Shown here: piece after piece, positions 1 through 7,112 of the stretch
Layout: the number at the start of each line of letters is the position of its first letter
Position numbering within the stretch: the stretch's first letter is position 1
NCBI GenBank assembly: GCA_016282135.1
Contig: JAEEKA010000066.1
Location: forward strand, 1 to 34,741
Direction of reading: 5' to 3'
From: Oscillospiraceae bacterium
Lineage (GTDB): Bacteria > Bacillota > Clostridia > Oscillospirales > Oscillospiraceae
DNA: 34,741 nt
The notes under the pieces: generated by a model
Database searches by the model: none
Told to the model about the DNA's origin: nothing
Seen by the model: the letters and a program-made list of their open reading frames with translations, nothing else
Position numbers and translations under genes: made by a program

Positions 1-939
1 GCCTGTGACCGTATCTCCTGTGTTTAGAGTTTTGATACTTGCGTCAAGCAGCGCCTCAAAGCTTTCCTCCGTTGCAGCAGTATCTACTGTTTTGATTTCA
101 TCCATGGTTTGATTGACCTCCTTTATTATCCACGCAGGTGTCGACGCCCCTGCAGTGATGCCAATGGTATGAATGCCTGAAAAATCGCAGTCCGCCAGCT
201 CGGCGGCGTTGTCCACCGCGAAAACCCGCTGACAGTGGGCTCTGCAAATAGCCGCAAGCTGTCGGGTATTGGAGCTGGTCCGGTCGCCTACCACCACCAT
301 GGCGTCGCTTTTCGCGGCCAGGGCTGCGGCGGCAGTTTGCCGATTCTCAGTCGCTTCGCATATTGTATCAAATATTTTGCAATTTGTACAGAGTGAATTT
401 GCAATTTCTCGCACTTTTTTCCACAAATTTTGGTTTGAAGTGGTCTGCGCCGCCAAAATCAGGGGCGTTTCGCCCCGTTTTGGCTCCTCCCGGAGCCAGT
501 TTTCCAGCTCCTCCGGGGTCTCCACCACCAAGGGATCGGCACACCAGCCGCAGATTCCCACCACCTCGGGGTGGGTTTTGGCGCCGAAGAGGATCGGCTT
601 GCGGCCCTCGGTCTCCGCCTTCCGGACCAGATTGTGAATGCGCTCCACAAAGGGACAGGTGGCGTCCACCACCCCCAGCCCCCGGGCCGCAATGGCCTCG
701 TAGACCGCCCGGCCCACTCCGTGGGCCCGGATGATCACCGTGGCCCCGTCGGGGATTTCCCCCACTCCGGCAGCCTCCCGGACCCTCAGGCGCTCGAAGC
801 GCTCCGCCACGTGCCGGTTGTGGACGATGGGCCCCAGGGTCACCACCGTCTTCCCCGCTGCGGCGGTCTGCTCCACCAGCTCCACCGCCCGGCGCACGCC
901 AAAGCAAAAGCCGGCGGTTTCCGAAAGCGTTATCTTCAT
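1..939 (-). CDS. ispH: IspH, fused to ribosomal protein S1 domains (3' part outside window)
   Basis: 4-Hydroxy-3-methylbut-2-enyl diphosphate reductase, the last step of the MEP isoprenoid pathway, a cytosolic [4Fe-4S] enzyme. Translating the minus strand from the ATG at 939 gives 313 residues with no stop before the window edge. The three cluster cysteines are visible: C12 in GFCFGV, C95 in DATCPF and C194 in TICEAT. The substrate-binding histidines H40, H73 and H123, E125 (THPEVVG) and the GDRTSSNT motif are also present. The IspH domain ends near residue 275. The frame then continues through an acidic linker into LNTGDTVTG, which looks like the start of an S1 RNA-binding domain. This matches the IspH-RpsA fusion known in Clostridia. 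The start has GAGAGG five bases or so upstream. It is the last visible gene of the cmk-plsC-ispH run. The fusion partner is inferred from only a few residues; the IspH part is certain. Confidence 0.93.
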   Translation of the reverse strand, partial: MKITLSETAGFCFGVRRAVELVEQTAAAGKTVVTLGPIVHNRHVAERFERLRVREAAGVGEIPDGATVIIRAHGVGRAVYEAIAARGLGVVDATCPFVERIHNLVRKAETEGRKPILFGAKTHPEVVGICGWCADPLVVETPEELENWLREEPKRGETPLILAAQTTSNQNLWKKVREIANSLCTNCKIFDTICEATENRQTAAAALAAKSDAMVVVGDRTSSNTRQLAAICRAHCQRVFAVDNAAELADCDFSGIHTIGITAGASTPAWIIKEVNQTMDEIKTVDTAATEESFEALLDASIKTLNTGDTVTG

Positions 940-1011
940 ACTTACCTCTCTCATATAACGAAAAACGAAAAAGGAAAAATTACGGTGTCCCTGCGGGACG
1001 AATTGAATCCC

Positions 1012-1038
1012 ATTTTTCAATTCGGCGAATTGAAAAAT
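1012..1038. repeat. Perfect inverted repeat between plsC and ispH
   Basis: Two 12-base arms, ATTTTTCAATTC and GAATTGAAAAAT, flank a GGC loop. It lies just downstream of the plsC stop and upstream of ispH. A smaller palindrome (TCCCTGCGGGA, about 989-999) lies beside it. It could fold in the mRNA, but no clear T-run makes it a terminator. It belongs to the palindrome-rich intergenic DNA seen across the window. Confidence 0.7.
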
Positions 1039-1055
1039 ACTTCAATTTTACATTT

Positions 1056-1679
1056 TTACTTCTTCACTTTTTTCACTTCCGCCCCCAGGGCGTAAACCTT
1101 CTCCATCATTTCCTTGGTCGCCTGCTCCAGTTCCTCGCCGCTGGGACGGCGGGAGCTGAATTCGGGGGTGTAGGCCTCGCCCACCACCACCCGGACCCGG
1201 CTGAAGGGCTTGCGGTTGTGGCTGATGTAGATGGGCACGATGGGAACCCCCGCCCGGTTGGCCAACATCACGGCGCCGGACTTGGGCTCGGACTTCTTTC
1301 CCTTCTTGATCCGGGTGCCCTCCGGGAAGATCAAAAGCTGATGGCCCTCCTTCAGCACGGAAAGGGACTTCTTGATGGCCGTCAGGTCCGGATTGTCCCG
1401 GTCCACCGGGAAGGAGCCGAAAAAGGGCAGCAGCTTCCGCAGCAGCGGCTTCTCAAACAGGGACTTTCTTCCCATGCTCCAGGGGGGATAGTCCTCGTTC
1501 AGCATCAGAAAGACCCAGAGGGGGTCCGCAAAGCCGGAGTGGTTGCCGCAGAGCATGCAGGGCCCCTCCGGGACCCGCTCCCGACCGATGAACTTGGAGG
1601 GATGATAGAAGAAAAAGATAATCCGGAAAAACCACCAGAAGATTCGGTAGCAGATATGGGTTTTCTTATCGTATTTCAT
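1056..1679 (-). CDS. plsC: 1-acyl-sn-glycerol-3-phosphate acyltransferase
   Basis: Membrane-bound acyltransferase that adds the second acyl chain to lysophosphatidic acid in phospholipid synthesis. The 207-residue product has an aromatic hydrophobic segment near residues 11-25. The catalytic HX4D motif is H47...D52 within NHSGFAD, and the substrate-binding FPEGTR motif lies at 118-123. A further conserved block (SGAVMLANRAGVPIVPIYI) follows. Length is normal for the family. The ATG at 1679 overlaps the cmk stop codon (ATGA), so the two are probably translationally coupled. A longer reading from 1775 is possible but would lie inside cmk. The cmk-plsC-ispH order is common in Clostridia. Confidence 0.92.
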   Translation of the reverse strand: MKYDKKTHICYRIFWWFFRIIFFFYHPSKFIGRERVPEGPCMLCGNHSGFADPLWVFLMLNEDYPPWSMGRKSLFEKPLLRKLLPFFGSFPVDRDNPDLTAIKKSLSVLKEGHQLLIFPEGTRIKKGKKSEPKSGAVMLANRAGVPIVPIYISHNRKPFSRVRVVVGEAYTPEFSSRRPSGEELEQATKEMMEKVYALGAEVKKVKK

Positions 1680-2374
1680 TGGGCGGTCTTCCTCCGGATG
1701 ATTTCCTTCACCTCCGCCACCACCTGATCCACGGTGAGATAGGAGCAGTCCAGAAGCTCCGCGTCGTCGGCGCACTTCAGGGGAGCGATCTTCCGGTTCA
1801 TGTCCTGCTCGTCCCGCTTCACCACGTCGGTGTATACGTCCTCAAAGCGGACCTGCTCACCCTTGGCGGTGAGCTCCTTCCAGCGGCGATCCGCCCGGAC
1901 CTCCGCGGAGGCGGTGAGATAGACCTTCACCTGGGCGTGGGGCAGGACCACGGTGCCGATGTCCCGGCCGTCCATCACCACGTTGTGAGTCCGGGCAAGC
2001 TGCCGCTGCATGTCCAGCAGATAGGCCCGGACGCAGGGCTGGGCCGAGACTCCGGAGGCCATCATGGACATCTCCGGCGTGCGGATCAGCTCGGTCACGT
2101 CCTGGCCGTTAAGGATCATGTGCTGAACCCCATCCTGATAGACGATCTCAATGTTTACGTCGTCGATGCAGCGCTCGATGCCGTCCTTGTCCTTGGGGCC
2201 GATGCCCATGAGGCTCATGTGGTAGCCCACGGTGCGGTAGATGGCGCCGGTGTCCACATAGAGAAAGCCCAGCTCCTGGGCCACTCGCCTGGCAATGGTG
2301 CTCTTCCCCGCCCCGGCAGGGCCGTCAATGGCCACGGCAATACAGGGAGTTTGGTTCATGTTCTGTTCGTTCAT
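1676..2374 (-). CDS. cmk: Cytidylate kinase
   Basis: Phosphorylates CMP and dCMP using ATP in the cytosol. The 232-residue product shows the P-loop GPAGAGKST (18-26), DTGAIYR (41-47), the CMP-binding DGRDIGT (135-141) and the lid-region sequence RADRRWKEL. The start is set at the ATG at 2374 because AGAAGG lies about 10 bases upstream. A second ATG five codons later (2359) is the minimal alternative. An upstream in-frame extension to 2455 would run through repeat DNA and is unlikely. It overlaps plsC by four bases. About 700 bases of repeat-rich DNA separate it from the lipoprotein gene upstream. Confidence 0.93.
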   Translation of the reverse strand: MNEQNMNQTPCIAVAIDGPAGAGKSTIARRVAQELGFLYVDTGAIYRTVGYHMSLMGIGPKDKDGIERCIDDVNIEIVYQDGVQHMILNGQDVTELIRTPEMSMMASGVSAQPCVRAYLLDMQRQLARTHNVVMDGRDIGTVVLPHAQVKVYLTASAEVRADRRWKELTAKGEQVRFEDVYTDVVKRDEQDMNRKIAPLKCADDAELLDCSYLTVDQVVAEVKEIIRRKTAQ

Positions 2375-3070
2375 ATTATGCAAACCTTCTTTCGGTTCAG
2401 AATTCACCGCAAGGGACGAGGAACCCGTCCCGTGGTTCAGGGTTCGCAGGGACAAGCATCGCTTGTCCGCCGATGTTCATGTGTAAAACCATGTGGATTC
2501 CACGTGCGTTCCTGTGGAAACCACAAAATTTGCTGTGAAAAATCCTGTGGAAATCCATGCTTTTGGACGCCTGCTTTTGCAAAACGCCGGGGAGTCTCCC
2601 CTGGAGTTCGTCCCCCTCTGTGCCGGACGACGCCAAACTGACCCGCCCTTTCTCAGGTTCCTTTGAACCGCCTCAAAACCTTTGACCGTCCCTCGTGCGG
2701 TTCTTTGCAATTCTTTCAAGGCCGGCCGGTATGGATTTTGAAAGGGCGATTCATTTTTTCAAATTTTCTCCGTCCGAAGCCGAAAAAACCCAGGCTTTTC
2801 AAGGGGGTTTCCGTGTTCTCTCACGCTCGCCTGACGCATGAAGAGAAAGAATAAGTAAAAGTGTAAGAGTAAGAGTAAGAGTAAGTGTAAGTGTAAGATA
2901 TAGCGTAAGGCAAATAGAAAGGATTTCTCCGAAAAGAGAGAAATCGGGGTCGGGCGCTGAAGCACGGGACGGGAAACCCGTCCCCTGCGGCTCCGCTCCT
3001 GCGACTTGTTCCCGCGTCTCCTGTGTCTCGCTCCCGCGTCTCCTATTGCCTATTGCCTATTGCCCTGCGC
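2375..3070. other. Gene-free, repeat-rich spacer between lipoprotein gene and cmk
   Basis: I see no convincing gene here. It contains a copy of the GGACAAGC/GCTTGTCC palindrome (about 2447-2470) and two CTGTGGAAA direct repeats (about 2511-2553). It also contains a GTAAGA/GTAAGT hexamer run (2851-2910) and a CCTATTG heptamer run (3041-3075). Short open frames in it have no ribosome-binding sites and no recognisable protein. The cmk leader presumably lies here, but I cannot pick out a convincing promoter. Confidence 0.6.
2851..2910. repeat. Tandem hexamer run GTAAGA/GTAAGT
   Basis: About eight imperfect copies of GTAAGA or GTAAGT follow one another between the lipoprotein gene and cmk. Such a simple run can change length by replication slippage. 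It does not encode anything recognisable. Confidence 0.75.
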
Positions 3071-4117
3071 CTATTGCGGCTCAAAGGGAATATTGTTCTC
3101 CCGGGCATAGCGCTCCGCCTCGGAGTCGGCAACGCCATGAATCACAAGGGCGTCACACCACTCAAACGCATAAATTCCGATGCTGGTCACGCTGGCAGGA
3201 ATCGTCAGGCCGGTCAGGGCGGCGCAGCGGGAAAACGCGGCTTCCCCGATTTCAGTCACGCTGCCCGGAATGGTCACGTCGGTCAATGCCTCGCAGCCCT
3301 CAAACATGCCGCAGCCGATCTCCGTCACACCGTCCGGGATCGCCATGCTGCGCAAGGATTTGCAGCCCGCAAACGCACGGTAGCCGATGCTGGTCATGCT
3401 CTCCGGGATCGTCACGTCGGTCAAGGATTCGCAGAACTTAAACGCCCCTTCCCCAATGACGGTCACGCTGTCCGGGATCGTCACACCGGTCAGCGCGGTG
3501 CAGCACTCGAATGTGCCGCGGTTGATGGCGGTCACGCCCTCCGGGATCGTCACGCCGGTCAGGGATTTGCAGCCTGAAAACACAAATTCCCCGATCTCGT
3601 TCACGCTGTCCGGAATCGTCACGTCGCGCAGCGCGGCGCAGCTTGCGAACGCACCGTCCCCGATGCGGTACGTGTGATTCGACATCGACACACTTCTCAA
3701 CGCCTCGCAGCCCGCAAACGCATGGCTGCCGATGCTGGTCACGCTGTTTGGGATCGTCACATTGGTCAAAACCTTGCAATTGGCAAACGCATAGTCCCCG
3801 ATGCGGGTCACGCCCTCCGGGATTGTCACGTCGGTCAGTGCCTCGCAGCCCTCAAACGCGTAGTTTCCGATGCCGGTCACACCGTCCTGAAGTTTGACAA
3901 CCTGGATTTTCTTCTTGGGGTTGTTTTGGACGCCGTCGTCCCAGGGTGCGTTGCCGCGCATATAGTCCTCCATATCTCCGGTGCCGGAAATGGTCAGCAC
4001 GTTATCCCGACCCATCGACCAGGTCAGGTTCCTGCCGCAGCTTTTCTGGGCGCAGCCGCCCAGCGCCGCCAGCAGCAGCGCAAAGCATAGGAGAATGATG
4101 ATTTTGCGTTGTTTCAT
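3071..4117 (-). CDS. Leucine-rich-repeat (BspA-type) lipoprotein
   Basis: Predicted cell-surface lipoprotein of 348 residues. A signal peptide with a hydrophobic stretch (residues 6-20) ends in the lipobox LGGC, giving lipidated C22. A short N-terminal region (LTWSMG...LTISGTG) is typical of this family. It is followed by 11 tandem 23-residue repeats of the type VTxIGxxAFxxCxxLxxVTIP (LRR_5), and a C-terminal cap ending PFEPQ. Such proteins usually bind host or bacterial surfaces; the ligand here is unknown. The start has AAGGAGC seven bases upstream. It sits between two genes (HI0933-type flavoprotein and cmk) that are often adjacent in Clostridia, and is flanked by repeat DNA, so it may be an insertion. 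The repeats make it prone to length change. Confidence 0.88.
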   Translation of the reverse strand: MKQRKIIILLCFALLLAALGGCAQKSCGRNLTWSMGRDNVLTISGTGDMEDYMRGNAPWDDGVQNNPKKKIQVVKLQDGVTGIGNYAFEGCEALTDVTIPEGVTRIGDYAFANCKVLTNVTIPNSVTSIGSHAFAGCEALRSVSMSNHTYRIGDGAFASCAALRDVTIPDSVNEIGEFVFSGCKSLTGVTIPEGVTAINRGTFECCTALTGVTIPDSVTVIGEGAFKFCESLTDVTIPESMTSIGYRAFAGCKSLRSMAIPDGVTEIGCGMFEGCEALTDVTIPGSVTEIGEAAFSRCAALTGLTIPASVTSIGIYAFEWCDALVIHGVADSEAERYARENNIPFEPQ

Positions 4118-4133
4118 GAATGTTGCTCCTTGT

Positions 4134-4163
4134 CACTCGTTATTTGTCACCTGTCACTTGCCC
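4134..4163 (-). repeat. GTGACAGGTGACA element over the flavoprotein stop codon
   Basis: Read on the minus strand, CAAGTGACAGGTGACAAATA runs across the end of the flavoprotein frame and supplies its last residues (QVTGDK) and the stop. Similar elements end the carboxypeptidase, the M50 protease and SpoIIID genes. Confidence 0.65.
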
Positions 4164-5588
4164 TGCCGCTGCGTTTGCCGCCGCGTAGGCCGTGCTCCAG
4201 GCGATTTGCAGGTTGAAGCCGCCGGTGTAGGCGTCTACGTCGATGACTTCCCCGGCGAAGTAGAGGCCGGAGACCAGCTTGCTCTCCATGGTCTTGGGGT
4301 CGATCTCCTTCGTGCTGACGCCGCCGGAGGTGATGATGGCCTCCTCCACCGGGCGCAGGCCGGAAATCTTCACGGTAAAATGCTTCGTCAGCTCCAACAG
4401 CGCCCGGCGCTGCTCCCGGGTGACGGCGTTCACCTTGGTATCCCCCGGAATGCCGGAGCGGGCCACCATCACCGGGATCATAGTCTTTGGATAGAGGCCG
4501 GAAAGGGCGTTCTCAAAGCTGCGGTTTTTGCTGTCGGCAAAGTCCCGGAGGATCCGGGCGTCCAGCTTCTCTTCATCCAAAGCTGGCTTCAGGTCGATTT
4601 CAATTATGTAAACTTTCCCCTGCTCCATGTGGGCGGAGGCAGAGAGGATCACCGGGCCGGAGAGGCCGAAATGGGTGAAGAGCAGCTCGCCGAACTCCTC
4701 AAAGACAGGCTTGCCCCGTTCCTGCGTGTAGGGACGAGCATCGCTCGTCCGCGGACAAGCAATGCTTGTCCCTACGGCGGGATCAGCAGGCGCTTCATAG
4801 AGCCGGACGTTCACGTTTTTCAGGGCCAGGCCCTGCATTTGGGCGCACCAGGGGCCCTCCTCCACCAGGGGGACCAGGGAACCCACGGGCGGCACGATGC
4901 TGTGGCCCAGGGCCTTGGCCATCCGGTAGCCGTCGCCGGTGGATCCGGTGGCGGGATAGGACTTGCCGCCAGTGGCCAGGATCACCGCCGGGGCAAAGAA
5001 ATCGCCCTTGTCGGTATGGACGCCAACGACCCGCAGCCCTGCGTTCATTGCCTTTCCTTGGAGGGAAAGACTTTTGGGGATGGGGGATGCGGATTCTTCG
5101 CTTTGCTCAGAATGACAGACTGGGGAAGCCTCTGCGGGCTGCGGGCGGCCGGTGACCGCCCCTGCCGCACTTTCCGTCAGGATTTCCCTGGCCCGGGTCC
5201 GGACGATCTCCACCCCGGCGTAGTCCAGGGCGGTTTTCAGGGCCTCCAGCACCGAGGCAGATTTGTCCGTCACCGGGAAGACCCGGTTGCCCCGCTCGGT
5301 TTTGGTCTCACAGCCGTGGGACTCAAAAAAGCTGATGGCGTCCTCGGGGGTAAAGCCCGAGAGGGCCGAGTAGAGAAAGCGGGGGTTCCGGGGGACGTTT
5401 TTCAGTACCTCCTGCCAGGGGCAGTTGTTGGTGAGATTGCAGCGTCCCTTGCCGGTGATAAGCAGCTTCCTGCCCAGCCGGTCGTTGGGCTCCAGCAGCA
5501 GCACCTTCGCCCCGGCATAGCCCGCCTGGATCGCGGCGAACATGCCGGCAGCCCCGCCGCCAATCACAATTACGTCGTAGTTATTCAT
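4140..5588 (-). CDS. HI0933/YhiN-type NAD(P)/FAD-dependent oxidoreductase with repeat-derived inserts
   Basis: Flavoprotein of the HI0933 family (aminoacetone oxidase-like); the substrate is not established. The N-terminal FAD-binding Rossmann motif is VIGGGAAGMFAAI (residues 8-20), followed by GRKLLITGKGRCNLTN, a family signature. ATGGKSYPATGSTGDGY and the C-terminal GGVSTKEIDPKTMESK and GLYFAGEVIDVDAYTGGFN blocks complete the fold. At 482 residues it is about 70 longer than I expect. The excess sits in two stretches of repeat DNA read in frame: about residues 140-182 (GRPQPAE, CHSEQSEESA, LSLQGKA) and about 267-290 (VGTSIACPRTSDARPYT). No good Shine-Dalgarno is seen; a GAATTGAGAATT repeat occupies that place. 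It lies upstream of the cmk cluster, interrupted by the lipoprotein gene. Confidence 0.88.
   Translation of the reverse strand: MNNYDVIVIGGGAAGMFAAIQAGYAGAKVLLLEPNDRLGRKLLITGKGRCNLTNNCPWQEVLKNVPRNPRFLYSALSGFTPEDAISFFESHGCETKTERGNRVFPVTDKSASVLEALKTALDYAGVEIVRTRAREILTESAAGAVTGRPQPAEASPVCHSEQSEESASPIPKSLSLQGKAMNAGLRVVGVHTDKGDFFAPAVILATGGKSYPATGSTGDGYRMAKALGHSIVPPVGSLVPLVEEGPWCAQMQGLALKNVNVRLYEAPADPAVGTSIACPRTSDARPYTQERGKPVFEEFGELLFTHFGLSGPVILSASAHMEQGKVYIIEIDLKPALDEEKLDARILRDFADSKNRSFENALSGLYPKTMIPVMVARSGIPGDTKVNAVTREQRRALLELTKHFTVKISGLRPVEEAIITSGGVSTKEIDPKTMESKLVSGLYFAGEVIDVDAYTGGFNLQIAWSTAYAAANAAAGQVTGDK
4728..4777. repeat. Double palindrome inserted in the flavoprotein gene
   Basis: Two related palindromes lie back to back: GGACGAGCATCGCTCGTCC, then GGACAAGCAATGCTTGTCC, flanked by GTAG and CTAC. 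They are read in frame as VGTSIACPRTSDARPYT. Relatives of these palindromes occur near 2450, 9970, 14350 and 16550. Confidence 0.85.
5045..5165. repeat. Composite repeat insert in the flavoprotein gene
   Basis: This block holds a GGCGGCCGGTGACCGCC palindrome with its flanking GCGGGCTG (5131-5165). It also holds one copy of the TCATTCTGAGC...GCGAAGAATCC unit in minus orientation (about 5092-5118), the same unit that forms the tandem array at 33,190-33,475. A CCTTGGAGGG remnant follows. All are translated in frame in the flavoprotein. Confidence 0.8.
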
Positions 5589-5625
5589 GGTTTCAATTCT
5601 GAATTCTCAATTCTCAATTTCTCTA
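5586..5625. repeat. GAATTGAGAATT run in the flavoprotein leader
   Basis: Tandem TTGAGAATTGAGAATTCAGAATT sequence directly precedes the flavoprotein start on the minus strand and replaces a normal ribosome-binding site. Similar runs lie near 8150, 17,145, 18,874-18,955 and 20,983-21,015. Confidence 0.75.
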
Positions 5626-6129
5626 CTGCTCCCAGGGGGCGGGCTTGTCCTGTTGGGCAGCCGCCTTCCGTTCCTGCATCCGGGGGCGAAGCCGGAACAA
5701 ATACAGCGTAATGCCGCCGATCAGGGTAAACACCAGGCCGATGAAGCCGCAGATCAAGCTGCCCAGCCAGCCCCAGAAGCCGATCAAAATCACATCCTCG
5801 GGGTTCTCCGGGTCATAGGCCACCCGGAGCTCGTCTCCCACGGAAAACGTGGCCGAATACACCCCCACCGTGGTCTGCCGAGGGCTTCCCTCCACCAGGT
5901 ACTCCACCACGGTCCTGTGGGTGTCCGAGTCGTCGTGATGCTCCACGTCAAAGCCGACGATCACCGCATCGGTCCTTACGTAGCTTTCCAGCTTGTGGGC
6001 ATGCCGGACCGCCAGGAACCCGGCAATCGCCAGCAGGATCAGCCCCGCCGCCAGAAATACCAGGAAAATCCATTTACCGCCGGTGCCGCGGGGATCCATG
6101 CTTTTGTTGCTTCCATAACTCGTTTGCAT
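5623..6129 (-). CDS. DUF3592 family membrane protein
   Basis: Small membrane protein of 168 residues with the DUF3592 layout. One transmembrane helix comes near the N-terminus (WIFLVFLAAGLILLAIAGFL), then a soluble beta-rich domain (AVIVGFDVEHH...TVVEYLVEG...SVGDELRVAYDPENPEDVIL), then a second long hydrophobic segment (WLGSLICGFIGLVFTLIGGI). The tail is charged. Function is unknown. AAGGAG lies ten bases before the ATG at 6129; an upstream TTG at 6138 would be too close to that site. It stands among other small membrane proteins between the pseudouridine synthase and the flavoprotein. Confidence 0.82.
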   Translation of the reverse strand: MQTSYGSNKSMDPRGTGGKWIFLVFLAAGLILLAIAGFLAVRHAHKLESYVRTDAVIVGFDVEHHDDSDTHRTVVEYLVEGSPRQTTVGVYSATFSVGDELRVAYDPENPEDVILIGFWGWLGSLICGFIGLVFTLIGGITLYLFRLRPRMQERKAAAQQDKPAPWEQ

Positions 6130-6241
6130 GTAATTCAAACTCCTTGTGCGAGCAAAGTCAGGGCTTTTTCCCTTCTTGAGAGGACACAGCAGTCCCCCAA
6201 TATACCCGGTCTTGCCCTGAAAAATCTCCTGATTCCCTCTG

Positions 6242-6493
6242 TTATGAAGATTGGGAAAGCAAAGAAGCGGTCATCAGTCCGGCCAGGACGACCGCGGCCG
6301 CTGCGCCGATCCAGGCCACGACGAGATAACAGTCGCATTTCTTCCGCAGATCCAGAATCGTTGTTTTTTTCTTGGCCTGTATCAGACGCTTTTTGGTTTG
6401 AAAATAGTAGAAGAAACTAAGAAATGATTTGACCGCCAAAAGCACCATGAGAAAGCCATAATACAGAGCTGCGCTGTGAGAATCAATATTCAT
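6242..6493 (-). CDS. Small two-helix membrane protein, unknown
   Basis: An 83-residue protein that I cannot assign to a family. Two hydrophobic segments (about residues 10-30 and 58-77) flank a basic cytosolic stretch (QTKKRLIQAKKKTTILDLRKKCD). GGGAGG lies eight bases before the ATG. The gene overlaps the end of the next gene upstream (6483-7112) by 11 bases, so the two are probably co-translated and may act together. Nothing in the sequence indicates a specific role. Confidence 0.7.
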   Translation of the reverse strand: MNIDSHSAALYYGFLMVLLAVKSFLSFFYYFQTKKRLIQAKKKTTILDLRKKCDCYLVVAWIGAAAAVVLAGLMTASLLSQSS

Positions 6494-7112
6494 TATAGCA
6501 TCCTCCCGTCGGCGCGGAAAGGGTGACGTATGGCAGCGAATGCGACCCGCGGTATTCGTCCAGCTTTGCCCAAGATTGCGCCGTAATGCACAGCACAGCG
6601 GTGTTGGGATTTGATATCTTCGCTTTCTTCCACAGGTAGACTGTCAGCATCACCTGCCGTCGCTGCTCCTCCGTCATGCTGGAGCCGTCGTAACCGTAAT
6701 GCGCCGCAACGCTTGCCAGCTCTTTTGCGTGTTTTCCTGCAAACGACCGGATCTTCTCGGCGGAGGAGACGCAGAAAAACAGCATTGGCTCCGCGCCGTC
6801 TTCCTGATAGCGACCCATGGCGTACAGATCCGCCAGGCGGAATTTCCGGTAAGTATATCGTTTCCGCTTCACCGTAACATTGTCTGCGTCGATCAGACAG
6901 CGTGGCTTGTCAAACCAGCTCGGAAGCTCAATCGCAAGAAGAATCGCGGCAAAGATCAGCCCGGATTTCCAATGAACCAGGAAATATGCTGCAAGCAACA
7001 GGACAGGCAAAAAAGCGTACTCCAAATAGGATATCGGCCAGTTTTCCTCCCTGCGGCGATAGAAGAGCGCGGGACAGCTTAGAACCAGCTTTTCGTTATT
7101 CGTTTCCTTCAT
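6483..7112 (-). CDS. Membrane protein of unknown function
   Basis: A 209-residue protein with two close hydrophobic segments near residues 28-62 (YLEYAFLPVLLLAAYFLVHW and GLIFAAILLAIEL). A soluble region follows, possibly PH-like, beginning CLIDADNVTVKRKRYTYRKFRLADLYAM. I do not recognise a catalytic motif. Its ATG overlaps the rluB stop (ATGA), so it is read in the same transcript, and its end overlaps the 83-residue gene. The pair may form a small membrane unit. Base composition here is slightly lower in GC than in rluB. Confidence 0.75.
   Translation of the reverse strand: MKETNNEKLVLSCPALFYRRREENWPISYLEYAFLPVLLLAAYFLVHWKSGLIFAAILLAIELPSWFDKPRCLIDADNVTVKRKRYTYRKFRLADLYAMGRYQEDGAEPMLFFCVSSAEKIRSFAGKHAKELASVAAHYGYDGSSMTEEQRRQVMLTVYLWKKAKISNPNTAVLCITAQSWAKLDEYRGSHSLPYVTLSAPTGGCYNEY

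Noticed and set aside
269-1095. Several overlapping frames on both strands across ispH
   Set aside because: The minus-strand frame with all IspH cysteines is open through the whole region; the others are shadows.
2505-2560. DnaA boxes or an origin of replication (TGTGGAAA repeats)
   Set aside because: The repeats do not match TTATNCACA, and no dnaA or AT-rich unwinding region is present.
3981-5711. A 576-codon plus-strand frame opposite the flavoprotein gene
   Set aside because: Antisense to a gene with clear FAD motifs; its length comes from codon bias.
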